Shown here: in pieces, positions 11,495 to 20,152 of the stretch
Layout of the letters: the number at the start of each line of letters is the position of its first letter
Position numbering within the stretch: position 1 is the stretch's first letter
Source: Aquabacterium sp. OR-4
Lineage (GTDB): Bacteria > Pseudomonadota > Gammaproteobacteria > Burkholderiales > Burkholderiaceae_C
Assembly: GCF_025290835.2 (NCBI RefSeq)
Contig: NZ_JAOCQD020000002.1
Span: 1,054,001 to 1,118,000, forward strand
DNA length: 64,000 nt
Reading direction: 5' to 3'
Notes under the pieces: generated by a model
Databases searched by the model: none
Seen by the model: the letters and a program-made list of their open reading frames with translations, nothing else
Told to the model about the DNA's origin: nothing
Translations under genes and position numbers: made by a program

Positions 11495-12430
11495 GTGTTC
11501 CCGTTCACTCGTCCCCCGCTGCTGCCAGGCTGGATCGGTTGCGCACCGCAAGGTGGGCACACCGCGCTGGCCCTTGTGCAGCCGGCTGCCACTGGCGGCC
11601 GGCCGGCCGTGCGCTGGGCCGTGCACGAGGCCTGGGACGGGCCGGCGAGCGCCCTGCGCCGGCTGCGCGGGCCGCATGCGCTGGCCCGCCACCGCCGCGT
11701 GGCCCTGCTCGAACGCGGCCAGTACCTGTGCCAGAGCATGGATGCGCCGGCCGAGGTGGGCCGTGCCGACTGGGCCGCCGCGGTGCGCTGGCAGCTCAAG
11801 GACAGCGTCGACTTCGCGGTCGACACCGCCGCCATCGACGTGCTGGCGGTGCCGTCCGGTGCCAGCTACCGGCCGCAGCCGCAGCTGATTGCCGTGGCCG
11901 CGGCCGAGCAGCATGTGCGGCCGCTGATCACCGGCGCCCACGATGCCGGCCTGCCCTGGAGCGCGGTGGACGTGGCCGAGACCGCGCTGCGCAACCTGGC
12001 GCTGCTGGTGCAGCCCGAAGGCCGCGCGCTGGCCCTGCTGCATTGCCAGCCCAGCCACGCCACGCTGGTGGTCACCTACGCCGGCGAGCTGCTGTCGACG
12101 CGGCAGATGGACCTGGCCGCCGAGCAGTTCGTGGCCAGCGACGAGGCCGTCCGCCAGCGCGCCTTCGACCACGCCGGCCTGGAGCTGCAGCGCACGCTGG
12201 ACGGCATCGAGCGCGCCTATGGCCAGGTCACGCTGGCCCAGCTGCTGATCACCCCGATGCCCGGCGTGGCCGAGCTGGCCGCGCACCTGGGCCCGCTGCT
12301 GTACGTGCCGGTGGCGCCGCTGGATCTGGCCGAGGCGCTGGACTGGACCGCCGTGCCCGAGCTGGCGGCCGATGCCGCCGCCTTGAACCGCGTGCTGCTG
12401 GCCATTGGCGCCGCGCTGCGCGACGACTGA
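11495..12430 (+). CDS. mshI: MSHA biogenesis protein MshI (PilM-like)
   Basis: A 311-residue protein, first gene of the pilus cluster, starting GTG. It resembles the actin-like PilM/MshI group, including a central VDVAETALRNLALL stretch typical of MshI. In related systems this cytoplasmic protein pairs with the PilN-like protein to form the inner-membrane alignment complex of the type IV pilus. The following gene starts 11 bp after its stop. Assignment rests on position and on the PilN/O/P/secretin/ATPase order that follows. Confidence 0.75.
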   Translation: MFPFTRPPLLPGWIGCAPQGGHTALALVQPAATGGRPAVRWAVHEAWDGPASALRRLRGPHALARHRRVALLERGQYLCQSMDAPAEVGRADWAAAVRWQLKDSVDFAVDTAAIDVLAVPSGASYRPQPQLIAVAAAEQHVRPLITGAHDAGLPWSAVDVAETALRNLALLVQPEGRALALLHCQPSHATLVVTYAGELLSTRQMDLAAEQFVASDEAVRQRAFDHAGLELQRTLDGIERAYGQVTLAQLLITPMPGVAELAAHLGPLLYVPVAPLDLAEALDWTAVPELAADAAALNRVLLAIGAALRDD

Positions 12431-12441
12431 GGGCAGACCGC

Positions 12442-13080
12442 ATGGCCCAGCAGCTCAACCTCTACGACCCGCGCTTCGCACCGCAGCCGCAGCGTTATGC
12501 CGCCCACCACGGCCTGCTGGGCATGCTGCTGGTGCTGGGCCTGTGCAGCGTGCTCGGTGCCGGCCTGCGCATCGCCGCCTCGCACCAGGTGCAGCAGGCC
12601 CAGCAGCACGAAGGCGGCCTGACGCCCCTGCGCCAGCAGCTGGCGGCCCAGGACCCGCGCGCCACGCCCGCGGCGGCCGGCGACGCCGAGCTGCAGACGC
12701 TGCGCCAGCACGATGCCGGGCAGCGCCGCATCCTGGCCGCCTTGCAGGCCGGTGTGGCCGGCGTGCGCGAAGGCCCGTCCGACTACCTGGCGGCGCTGGC
12801 GCGCCAGGCCAATGGCGCGGTGTGGATCACCGGCTTCAGCATTTCCGAGGACGGCCAGTCGCTCGAGCTCGAGGGCCGCATGCTCGACTCGGCCGCCCTG
12901 CCCGACTACCTGCGCCGCCTGAACGCCGAGCCGCGCTTTCGCGGCCGGCCCTTCGCGCAGCTGAACATGCGCAGCACCGAGCTCAGCGCCCAGGCGCTGC
13001 AGACCGGTGGCAGCAGCGCGCCGGCCACCACCGATTTCGCGCTGCGCTCGTCGATCGCCGCGTCGGGAGCACAGCCATGA
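12442..13080 (+). CDS. PilN-like pilus alignment-complex protein
   Basis: A 212-residue protein. A short cytoplasmic N-terminus (MAQQLNLYDPRF, a PilN hallmark that contacts PilM-type proteins) is followed by one transmembrane helix (LLGMLLVLGLCSVLGAGL), a Gln-rich coiled coil and a small periplasmic alpha/beta domain ending IAASGAQP. Its stop overlaps the ATG of the next gene (ATGA), indicating coupling. Confidence 0.8.
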   Translation: MAQQLNLYDPRFAPQPQRYAAHHGLLGMLLVLGLCSVLGAGLRIAASHQVQQAQQHEGGLTPLRQQLAAQDPRATPAAAGDAELQTLRQHDAGQRRILAALQAGVAGVREGPSDYLAALARQANGAVWITGFSISEDGQSLELEGRMLDSAALPDYLRRLNAEPRFRGRPFAQLNMRSTELSAQALQTGGSSAPATTDFALRSSIAASGAQP

Positions 13081-13847
13081 CGCCGACCCTGGGCCGCGAG
13101 GCCCTCTCGGCCCGGCTGTCGGCACGCCTGTCGACGCCGCTGCGCCAGTGGCAGCGCCGCTTTGATGAACGCACGCCGCGCGAGCGCCTGATGCTGATCG
13201 GCGCCGGCCTGGCCGCGGCGCTGGCGCTGGGTGACCTGCTGTGGATCTCGCCGGCGCTGGGTGCGCTGCAGGCCGCGCGCCTGCGCGCCCAGACCGCGCT
13301 GACGGCGAAACAGTCGGCACTGGCCGACCTGCAGCGCCTGCAAAGCGTGGACAGCGCCCGCAGCCTGCAGCTCAAGGCCGAGCTGGGCAGCTGGCGCCAG
13401 AAGGTGCGCGAAGGCGACACCGCGCTGCGCCAGCACCAGGACACGCTGATCGGCTCCGAACGCATGGTCGAGCTGCTCGACCAGGTGCTCAGCCGCCACG
13501 GCAGCCTGCGCGTGCGCGCACTGCGCTCGCTGGGCCGCACCGATCTGCTGGCCGCCGCGGCCGGTGCCGGCCAGGCACCGCTGGGCGTGATGAACCTGCC
13601 CGCCACAGCCGGCCCCGCGGCGGGCCCCGCCACGCTCGGCACCGCGACGCCTTCGCTCTACCGCCATGGCGTGGAGATCACGCTCGAAGGCAGCTTTGGC
13701 GAGCTGCTGGCCTATCTGCGCACGCTGGAGGCCATGCCCCAGCACGTGCTGTGGGGCGGCCTGCAGATGAAGACCCAGTACCCCAGCACGGTGATGACGC
13801 TGCGCCTGTACACGCTCAGCCGCGACCGCCACTGGCTCGAGATATGA
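13077..13847 (+). CDS. mshJ: MSHA biogenesis protein MshJ (PilO-like)
   Basis: A 256-residue protein with one N-terminal transmembrane segment (LMLIGAGLAAALALGDLLWI), a coiled coil (QTALTAKQSALADLQRLQS) and a periplasmic domain with ITLEGSFGELLAYLRTLEAMP, typical of PilO/MshJ. It would heterodimerise with the PilN-like protein upstream. It overlaps its neighbours by 4 bp on both sides (ATGA). Confidence 0.8.
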   Translation: MTPTLGREALSARLSARLSTPLRQWQRRFDERTPRERLMLIGAGLAAALALGDLLWISPALGALQAARLRAQTALTAKQSALADLQRLQSVDSARSLQLKAELGSWRQKVREGDTALRQHQDTLIGSERMVELLDQVLSRHGSLRVRALRSLGRTDLLAAAAGAGQAPLGVMNLPATAGPAAGPATLGTATPSLYRHGVEITLEGSFGELLAYLRTLEAMPQHVLWGGLQMKTQYPSTVMTLRLYTLSRDRHWLEI

Positions 13848-14545
13848 ACCGCCCCGCCCAGCGCCGCAGCGGCCTGGCCGCCTGCGGCCAGCCCCTTTCC
13901 CCCGACCCCGTGCCCCGGAGCGCCACCATGCCCAGCCTGCCGCCGAGCTTTACCCTGCCCGCGCTGCGGCGCCAGCTGCGCCCGGCTTTTGCCGGCCTGG
14001 TGGCGCTGAGCGCCATCATCGGCGCGGCTGTGGTGGTGGCGGCGCAACCGTCGCCGCTGCTGTCCGACCCCACCCGTCCGCCCGCGGCCGTGGCCGCCGC
14101 GGCGGCGGCAGCGGTGGCGGGGCCGGCGGCCTCGGGCCGGGTGCAGCCGGCCGGTGCCGGCCTGGCCGTGGCGCGCAGCGATGCCGCGGCACCGGCGCTG
14201 CGCCTGCAGTCGCTGCGCATGCCGGCCAAGGGCCCGGCCAGTGCGCTGATCGACGGCCGCGAGGTCAAGCTGGGCGACGCGGTGGGCGAGCGCGTGGTGG
14301 CCGCCATCGACGCCGACGGCGTGCTGCTGCGCGGCAGTGCGGCGCGCGCCGGCGACACCTCGGGCGACCGCCGCCTGCGCCTGCTGGGCGGCGACGAGAA
14401 GCAGCCGCCCGGAACCATCCAGATCACCCGCAGCGCCCGCTGGCAGCCGCAGGCCGAGCCCCTGCCGGCCGATGCCGCGCTGGCCGGCGCACCCGTGCCG
14501 CCGCGCGCCGCCCCGGTCTCGCTGGCCGAAAGGACCCGTCCATGA
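13844..14545 (+). CDS. mshK: MSHA biogenesis protein MshK (PilP-like)
   Basis: A 233-residue protein from the overlapping ATG at 13844; an internal ATG at 13928 gives a 205-residue alternative that begins closer to the hydrophobic segment (AFAGLVALSAIIGAAVVVAA). After an SDPTRPP motif common in MshK/PilP-type proteins, the C-terminal half (LQSLRMPAKGPASALIDGREVKLGDAVGERVVAAIDADGVLL) is a small beta-domain like the secretin-connecting domain of GspC/PilP. It would link the inner-membrane complex to the secretin MshL. Confidence 0.75.
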   Translation: MNRPAQRRSGLAACGQPLSPDPVPRSATMPSLPPSFTLPALRRQLRPAFAGLVALSAIIGAAVVVAAQPSPLLSDPTRPPAAVAAAAAAAVAGPAASGRVQPAGAGLAVARSDAAAPALRLQSLRMPAKGPASALIDGREVKLGDAVGERVVAAIDADGVLLRGSAARAGDTSGDRRLRLLGGDEKQPPGTIQITRSARWQPQAEPLPADAALAGAPVPPRAAPVSLAERTRP

Positions 14546-14827
14546 CTTGCCACCGCGCTGGCCGGCACCGCACCGGCCCATGGCCAGGCGGCTGCGGCTG
14601 CAGCAGCGGCCAACCCGGGCGCAGCGCTCAACCCGGCCGCCGCATCGGCCACCCCGGCCGCCGCGCTGGTCCACACGCCGCAGCCGGCAGCCGCTGCGGC
14701 CGCGGGCGCCGCCGCCCCGGTCGCCACCCATTCGGCAACCAATTCGGCAACCAATTCGGCCACCACCCCGGCCGCCGACGAGCCCCCGCTGACGCCGCCC
14801 ACACCGCTTTCCGCAGCCACCAGCACG

Positions 14828-16525
14828 GTGGTGATCACTGCACGCGCCATGCCGCGCATCGTGGTCACGCCGCTGCCGCCGGTGGCCGCCCGCAGCGACA
14901 AGACAGCCCACAGCGACCAGCCCGCCGGCCCCGACCGGACCGACAAAACCGAGCCGGCCGCCGCCGACCCGAACGACAGCGCCGCAGCGCTGGCGCCGTC
15001 GCAGGTGACGCCGGCGCCGGCCCAGGCGGCCGCGCAGCCGCTGCAGCTGGCCGCCGCGGCGCCGAACGCGCCACGTGGCCTGGCCGAGCCGCGCTTCGAC
15101 CTGTCGGTCAACAACGCGCCGGCCGCGCAGGTGTTTCTGCAGCTGGCCCAGGGCACGCACTACAACATGCTGGTCTCGCCCGAGGTGGCCGGCACGCTGT
15201 CGATCACGCTGAAGGACACCTCGGTGCCCGAGGCGCTGGACACGCTGCGCGAGCTGTTCGGCTACGACTTCCGCATTGCCGGCAACCGCATCTTCGTCTA
15301 CTCCAACGCGGTGCAGACGCGGCTTTACCGGGTCAACTACCTGCCCGGCCGCCGCCAGGGCGAGAGCGATCTGCGCGTGACCAGCAGCGCCATCACGCAA
15401 ACCAGCGGCCCGAGCAGCAGCAGCGGCAACAGCAGCAATGGCGGCATGCCGCAGCGGCCGAACGACAACGCCCAGGTGCGCACCACCTCGGACGCCAACT
15501 TCTGGCAGGAGGTGCAGTCCTCGCTGGTGGCCATGGTGGGCAGCCAGGGCGGGCGCAGCGTGGTGCTCAACCCGGCCGCCGGCGTGGTGGTGGTGCGTGC
15601 CACCCCGGCCGAGCTGCGCCAGGTGGAGGGCTACCTCAAGGTGGTGCAGCTGGCCATCGAGCGCCAGGTGATGCTGGAGGCCAAGATCATCGAGGTGGTG
15701 CTCAGCAAGGACGCGCAAAGCGGCGTCAACTGGGCCGGCTTCGGCAAGCTGCCGGGCAGCAACACCCGGTTCAGCGTCGGCACGGCCGCGCCGGGCACCA
15801 CGCTGAGCGGCAATGCCAGCGTGCCGCTGACCAGTGCCGACGGCACGCGCATCGCGCCGGGCCTGGACATCGCCGCCGGCTCGCTGGGCCGCGGCTTCTA
15901 CGGCCTGGCCTTCCAGGCGGCCAACTTTGCCGCGCTGCTGAACTTTCTCGAGACCCAGGGCAGCGTGCAGGTGCTCTCGAGCCCGCGCATCGCCACGCTC
16001 AACAACCAGAAGGCGGTGCTGAAGGTGGGCTCCGACGAGCTCTACGTCACCGGCATCACCTCCAGCACCACCACCGCCGGCAACAACGCGGTGAGCTCGC
16101 CCTCGGTGACGCTGCAGCCCTTCTTCTCGGGCATCTCGCTCGACGTGACGCCGCAGATCGACGAGGCCGGCAACGTGATGCTGCATGTGCATCCGACGAT
16201 CAGCGTGGTCACCGAGAAGAGCAAGAACATCGACCTGGGCGCTCTGGGCAACTACAAGCTGCCGCTGGCCGCCAGCACCGTGAACGAGACCGACTCCATC
16301 GTGCGCGTGCGCGACGGCCAGATCGTGGCCATTGGCGGCCTGATGAAGCAGGAGTCGCACAACGAGCGCACCGGCATGCCGGTGCTCAGCGACGCGCCGG
16401 TGGTCGGCAACCTGTTCAAGCAGACCAGCGTGGTGACCAGCAAGCGCGAGCTGGTGATCCTGCTCAAGCCCTCGGTGATCCGCCAGGACGGCCCGTGGCC
16501 CGAGGCCATGCCGGTCACGCAATGA
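14828..16525 (+). CDS. mshL: MSHA secretin MshL (N-terminus disturbed)
   Basis: A 565-residue open frame from GTG 14828. A secretin N-domain is recognisable (FDLSVNNAPAAQVFLQLAQG, then LSITLKDTSVPEALDTL), followed by a Ser/Asn-rich linker and the secretin pore domain (VQVLSSPRIATLNNQKAVLKVG; DVTPQIDEAGNVMLHVHP; VGNLFKQTS). It forms the outer-membrane channel for the pilus. The reading frame stays open leftwards to 14546, just after the mshK stop, and reads LATALAGTAPAHGQ, which looks like the end of a signal peptide. The only ATG with a good ribosome site (AAGGA, 14542) is out of frame by one base. The true start was probably lost through an indel or a base error. Confidence 0.88.
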   Translation: MVITARAMPRIVVTPLPPVAARSDKTAHSDQPAGPDRTDKTEPAAADPNDSAAALAPSQVTPAPAQAAAQPLQLAAAAPNAPRGLAEPRFDLSVNNAPAAQVFLQLAQGTHYNMLVSPEVAGTLSITLKDTSVPEALDTLRELFGYDFRIAGNRIFVYSNAVQTRLYRVNYLPGRRQGESDLRVTSSAITQTSGPSSSSGNSSNGGMPQRPNDNAQVRTTSDANFWQEVQSSLVAMVGSQGGRSVVLNPAAGVVVVRATPAELRQVEGYLKVVQLAIERQVMLEAKIIEVVLSKDAQSGVNWAGFGKLPGSNTRFSVGTAAPGTTLSGNASVPLTSADGTRIAPGLDIAAGSLGRGFYGLAFQAANFAALLNFLETQGSVQVLSSPRIATLNNQKAVLKVGSDELYVTGITSSTTTAGNNAVSSPSVTLQPFFSGISLDVTPQIDEAGNVMLHVHPTISVVTEKSKNIDLGALGNYKLPLAASTVNETDSIVRVRDGQIVAIGGLMKQESHNERTGMPVLSDAPVVGNLFKQTSVVTSKRELVILLKPSVIRQDGPWPEAMPVTQ

Positions 16526-16594
16526 GCCCCCCGCAAAGCCTCTCCGCGGCGGCCGCCGGCCCGGCGACGCCTCATGGCGACCTGAGGTTCTGAC

Positions 16595-18325
16595 ATGGCC
16601 CGCCCCGAACGTGTCCGCCTCGGCGACCTGCTGATCCAGGAGGCGCTGATCACTGCCGCGCAGCTCGACGAGGCCCTCGTCGAGCAGAAGAAGACCGGGC
16701 GCAAGCTCGGCCGCATCTTCATCGACCGGCAGTGGGTCACCGAGGTGCAGATCGCGCGGGCCCTGGCCCGCCAGCTGCGCGCGCCCTTCATCGACCTGGC
16801 CAACACCCCGCCCAGCGCCGAGCTGGCCGCGCTGCTGCCCGAGATGCATGCGCGCCGGCTGCGCGCGCTGCCCATCGTCGACGCCGCCGGCACGCGCCGC
16901 GTGGCCATGGCCGACCCCACCGACCTGGCGGCCTACGACGAGGTCACCCGCCTGGCCAAGGTCGAACTCGACCTGGCCGTGGTGGCCGAGACCCAGCTGC
17001 TGGCCGCGCTCGACCGCGTGTACCGCGGCGGCGACGAGATTGCCGGCCTGGCGCGCGAGCTGACCAGCGAGATCGCCAGCGTCGAGGACGAGATCGGCGA
17101 CATCCTGGGCCTGACCGCCACCACCGCCGAAGACGCGCCGGTGGTGCGCCTGCTCAGCTCGATGTTCGAGCAGGCGCTGCGCATGCGCGCCAGCGACATC
17201 CACATCGAGCCGCAGGACCGGCTGCTGCGCATCCGCTTTCGCATCGACGGCGTGCTGCATGTGCAGACCGAGGCCGATGCCAAGATCGCCGTGGCCGTGG
17301 CGCTGCGCCTGAAGCTGATGAGCGGGCTCGACATCTCCGAGAAGCGCCTGCCGCAGGACGGCCGCTTCCACGTCAAGCTCAAGGCCGGCGCGCTGGACGT
17401 GCGCATCTCCACGCTGCCCACCCAGCATGGCGAATCGGTGGTGATGCGGCTGCTCAACCACAACGCCGGCCTGCTGCAGCTGCGCGGCATGGGCCTGCCG
17501 GCGCCGCTCAACGCGGCCATCGAGCGCGCGCTGGCGCGGCCCAACGGCCTGATCCTGGTGACCGGGCCCACCGGCAGCGGCAAGACCACCACGCTGTACG
17601 CCGCACTGAACCAGCTGAACAACAGCGAACGCAAGATCATCACCGTGGAAGACCCGGTGGAGTACCGCCTGCCCGGCCTGAACCAGGTGCAGGTGATGGA
17701 GAAGATCGACCTGAGCTTTGCGCGCGTGCTGCGCGCCGCACTGCGCCAGGACCCCGACGTGATCCTGATCGGCGAGATGCGCGACCAGAACACCGCCGAG
17801 ATCGGCCTGCGCGCGGCCATGACCGGCCACCTGGTGCTGAGCACCCTGCACACCAACGACGCGCTGTCCACCCCGCTGCGCCTGGTCGACATGGGCGTGC
17901 CGCGCTACATGGTGGCCATGTCGCTGCAGCTGGTGCTGGCGCAGCGCCTGGTGCGCACCCTGTGCCCGGCCTGCGCCCAGCCGCACACGCCCGAGCCCGG
18001 CCAGCTGGGCTGGCTGCGCCAGTTGCTGGGCGCCGAGGGCATGGCCCCGGCCGACGTGGACGCCGCCCTGGCCGGCCTGCGCGCCGGACGCGGCTGCAGC
18101 GAGTGCAACCACACCGGCTACAGCGGCCGCACCGGCGTCTACGAATTCGTGGAGATGACCCACGAGCTGGTCGAGGCCATGGCCGACGACGACCCGATCC
18201 GCTTCATGCAGGCGGGCCGCCGCCAGATGGCCGGCGCCACGCTGCGCCGCGATGCGCTGCGCCTGGCCCTGGCCGGCCGCACCACGCTGGACGAGGTGAT
18301 GCGCGTGGGCAGCGAGCTGGATTGA
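16595..18325 (+). CDS. mshE: MSHA extension ATPase MshE (GspE/PilB family)
   Basis: A 576-residue ATPase that powers pilin polymerisation. The N-terminus carries MshEN-type sequence, RLGDLLIQEALITAAQLDEA (8-27) and a second LGRIFIDRQWVTEVQIARAL block, the pattern known to bind cyclic di-GMP in MshE. The ATPase core has Walker A GPTGSGKTTT (about 324-333), Asp box TVEDPVEY, Walker B DVILIGEMRD and His box LSTLHTNDA. A four-cysteine zinc site (CPAC at about 456, CSEC at about 500) is typical of GspE/PilB. It is followed one base after its stop by mshG. Confidence 0.93.
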   Translation: MARPERVRLGDLLIQEALITAAQLDEALVEQKKTGRKLGRIFIDRQWVTEVQIARALARQLRAPFIDLANTPPSAELAALLPEMHARRLRALPIVDAAGTRRVAMADPTDLAAYDEVTRLAKVELDLAVVAETQLLAALDRVYRGGDEIAGLARELTSEIASVEDEIGDILGLTATTAEDAPVVRLLSSMFEQALRMRASDIHIEPQDRLLRIRFRIDGVLHVQTEADAKIAVAVALRLKLMSGLDISEKRLPQDGRFHVKLKAGALDVRISTLPTQHGESVVMRLLNHNAGLLQLRGMGLPAPLNAAIERALARPNGLILVTGPTGSGKTTTLYAALNQLNNSERKIITVEDPVEYRLPGLNQVQVMEKIDLSFARVLRAALRQDPDVILIGEMRDQNTAEIGLRAAMTGHLVLSTLHTNDALSTPLRLVDMGVPRYMVAMSLQLVLAQRLVRTLCPACAQPHTPEPGQLGWLRQLLGAEGMAPADVDAALAGLRAGRGCSECNHTGYSGRTGVYEFVEMTHELVEAMADDDPIRFMQAGRRQMAGATLRRDALRLALAGRTTLDEVMRVGSELD

Positions 18326-18326
18326 C

Positions 18327-19595
18327 ATGACCCGCTTTGCCTACACCGGCCAGGGCGCCGGCGGCCCGGTGAGCGGCGAGCTCGACGGCGCCGATGCGGC
18401 CGGCGTGGCCAGCGCGCTGCAGGCGCGCGGCATCACGCCGCTGCGCATCACGCCCGCCAGCGCCGGCGCGCCGGCCGCCGCGCCGGGCCGTGCCGCGGCC
18501 GGGGCGTCGTCCGGTGCCGCCGGCAGCGCCAACGGCCCGTGGTGGCGGCGCACCCGGGTGGGTGCCACCGACCTGATGCTGTTCTCGCGCCAGCTGCACA
18601 CCCTGCTGCGCTCGGGCGTGCCCATCCTGCGGGCGCTGGCCGGGCTGCAGGAAAGCAGCGTCAACCCGGCCATGAAACACACGCTGGCCGAGGTGCGCCA
18701 CAGCCTGGAATCGGGCATCGAGCTGTCGAAATGCCTGGCCCAGCAGGCCGGCGTCTTTGACGCCTTCTACGTGGCCATGGTGCGCGTGGGCGAGATGACC
18801 GGCCGGCTCGACGAGGTGTTCATGCGCCTGTTCTCGCACCTCGAGTTCGAGGCGCTGATGTCGCAGCAGGTCAAGTCGGCGCTGCGTTACCCGATGTTCG
18901 TGATCAGCGCGATGGTGGTGGCCATCGGCGTGATCAATGTGCTGGTGATCCCCGCCTTTGCCGATGTGTTCAAGAGCTTCGGCGCGCAGCTGCCACTGGC
19001 CACGCGGGCCCTGGTGGCGGCCAGCAACTTCACGCTGCAGTGGGGCTGGGCGCTGCTGCTGCTGGCCACCGCCACGGTGGTGGGCGTGAAGCGCTGGGTG
19101 ACCACGCCCGAGGGCCGCGTGGCCTGGGACCGCTGGCTGCTGGGCCTGCCGCTGGCCGGCCCGATCGTGCACAAGGCCACGCTGTCGCGCTTTGCGCGCA
19201 GCTTCTCGCTGGCGCTGAAGAGCGGCGTGCCGATCGAGCAGGCCCTGACCATCGTGGCGCAGACCGTGGACAACGCCCACATCGGCCGCAAGGTCGACGG
19301 CATGCGCGAGGCGGTGGAGCGTGGCGACACCATCCTGCGCGCCGCCGTGGCCACCGGGGTGTTCACGCCGGTGGTGCTGCAGATGATCGCCGTGGGCGAG
19401 GAGACCGGTGCGGTCGACGAGTTGATGGACGAGATCGCCACCCTCTACACCAGCGACGTGCAGTACGAACTGAAGACGCTGTCGCAGCAGATCGAGCCGA
19501 TCCTGATCGCCTTTCTGGGCGTGATGGTGTTGGTGCTGGCGCTGGGCGTGTTTCTGCCGATGTGGGATCTGGGCCGGGTGTCGCTCAAGAAGTGA
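18327..19595 (+). CDS. mshG: MSHA platform protein MshG (GspF/PilC family)
   Basis: A 422-residue inner-membrane protein. It starts FAYTGQGAGGPVSGELDGAD, the usual GspF N-terminus, and contains two repeated GspF domains: FSRQLHTLLRSGVPILRAL about residue 88 and FARSFSLALKSGVPIEQAL about 290. There are three main hydrophobic segments, with the last (PILIAFLGVMVLVLALGVFLPMW) at the C-terminus. It is the membrane platform that couples MshE to the growing pilus. ATG lies one base after the mshE stop. Confidence 0.93.
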   Translation: MTRFAYTGQGAGGPVSGELDGADAAGVASALQARGITPLRITPASAGAPAAAPGRAAAGASSGAAGSANGPWWRRTRVGATDLMLFSRQLHTLLRSGVPILRALAGLQESSVNPAMKHTLAEVRHSLESGIELSKCLAQQAGVFDAFYVAMVRVGEMTGRLDEVFMRLFSHLEFEALMSQQVKSALRYPMFVISAMVVAIGVINVLVIPAFADVFKSFGAQLPLATRALVAASNFTLQWGWALLLLATATVVGVKRWVTTPEGRVAWDRWLLGLPLAGPIVHKATLSRFARSFSLALKSGVPIEQALTIVAQTVDNAHIGRKVDGMREAVERGDTILRAAVATGVFTPVVLQMIAVGEETGAVDELMDEIATLYTSDVQYELKTLSQQIEPILIAFLGVMVLVLALGVFLPMWDLGRVSLKK

Positions 19596-19629
19596 GCGCA
19601 GCCGGCCGATATCCCGCGCAGGCCGGTTC

Positions 19630-19662
19630 GAAACCTTTCCGAGCGGCTGGTCCGCAGGTTTC
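19630..19662 (+). terminator. Candidate hairpin/terminator between mshG and the pilin gene
   Basis: GAAACCT (19630-19636) pairs with AGGTTTC (19656-19662), and an inner GCGG pairs with CCGC around CTGGT. A pyrimidine/T-rich stretch follows. It could end or attenuate transcription from the assembly genes and so set the pilin gene's expression apart. No folding energy was computed. Confidence 0.3.
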
Positions 19663-19699
19663 CATTTCTTCTCCTCATGCTGCAGTCTGGAGCGCCTCC

Positions 19700-20125
19700 A
19701 TGAAAAAACGCCAATCCGGTTTCACGATGATCGAGCTGATCGTCGTCATCGTCGTATTGGGCATCCTGGCTGCCACGGCCCTGCCCAAGTTCATCGACAT
19801 GAGCAGCGACGCCAAGAGCGCCGCGCTGCAGGGCGTCACCGGCGCGGCAGCCAGCGCCATGACGATCAACTTCAGCGGCTGCGCCGTCACCGCGCACGAC
19901 AGCACCGGCGCCAACGCCAGCAAGTGCCGCAAGGTCGACAACTGCAACGATCTGCCCAGCCTGCTGCAGGGCGGGGCCCTGCCGTCGGGCTACACCATTG
20001 CCGATGGCGCGCTGGGCGACGGCAGCCACAGCGCCGCCGGCAACGGCGTCGAGGGCACCTGCAGCATCAGCCAGACCGGCACCAGCACGCCCGCCACCTT
20101 CACCGGCATTTCGGCCGGTAACTGA
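19700..20125 (+). CDS. mshA: Type IV pilin, MshA-like
   Basis: A 141-residue prepilin. The leader MKKRQSG is followed by FTMIELIVVIVVLGILAATALPKFIDM, a textbook class III signal (cleavage after Gly7, Phe at +1, Glu at +5). The C-terminal globular part contains four cysteines that could form disulfides. It is probably the major pilin given its position directly after the assembly genes. Separate expression is suggested by a 104-bp gap with a hairpin upstream and GGAG before the ATG. No prepilin peptidase gene is seen in the window, so processing must rely on one elsewhere. Confidence 0.88.
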   Translation: MKKRQSGFTMIELIVVIVVLGILAATALPKFIDMSSDAKSAALQGVTGAAASAMTINFSGCAVTAHDSTGANASKCRKVDNCNDLPSLLQGGALPSGYTIADGALGDGSHSAAGNGVEGTCSISQTGTSTPATFTGISAGN

Positions 20126-20126
20126 G

Positions 20127-20149
20127 GCCGCGCCACCACGGCGCGGGCC
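20127..20149 (+). promoter_or_regulatory. Stem-loop immediately after the pilin stop codon
   Basis: CCGCGCC (20128-20134) pairs perfectly with GGCGCGG (20140-20146) around a 5-base loop, starting three bases after the pilin stop. There is no T-tract, so it is more likely to stabilise the abundant pilin mRNA or attenuate read-through into the adhesin genes than to be a full terminator. Confidence 0.3.
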
Positions 20150-20152
20150 CAG

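Noticed and set aside
13712..18328. A 1538-residue open frame antisense to the msh assembly genes
   Set aside because: It is a His/Gln/Ala-rich shadow produced by high-GC third positions opposite mshK-mshE, with no domain. The same applies to the long antisense frames at 19445-24433, 32219-37009 and 5931-8402.
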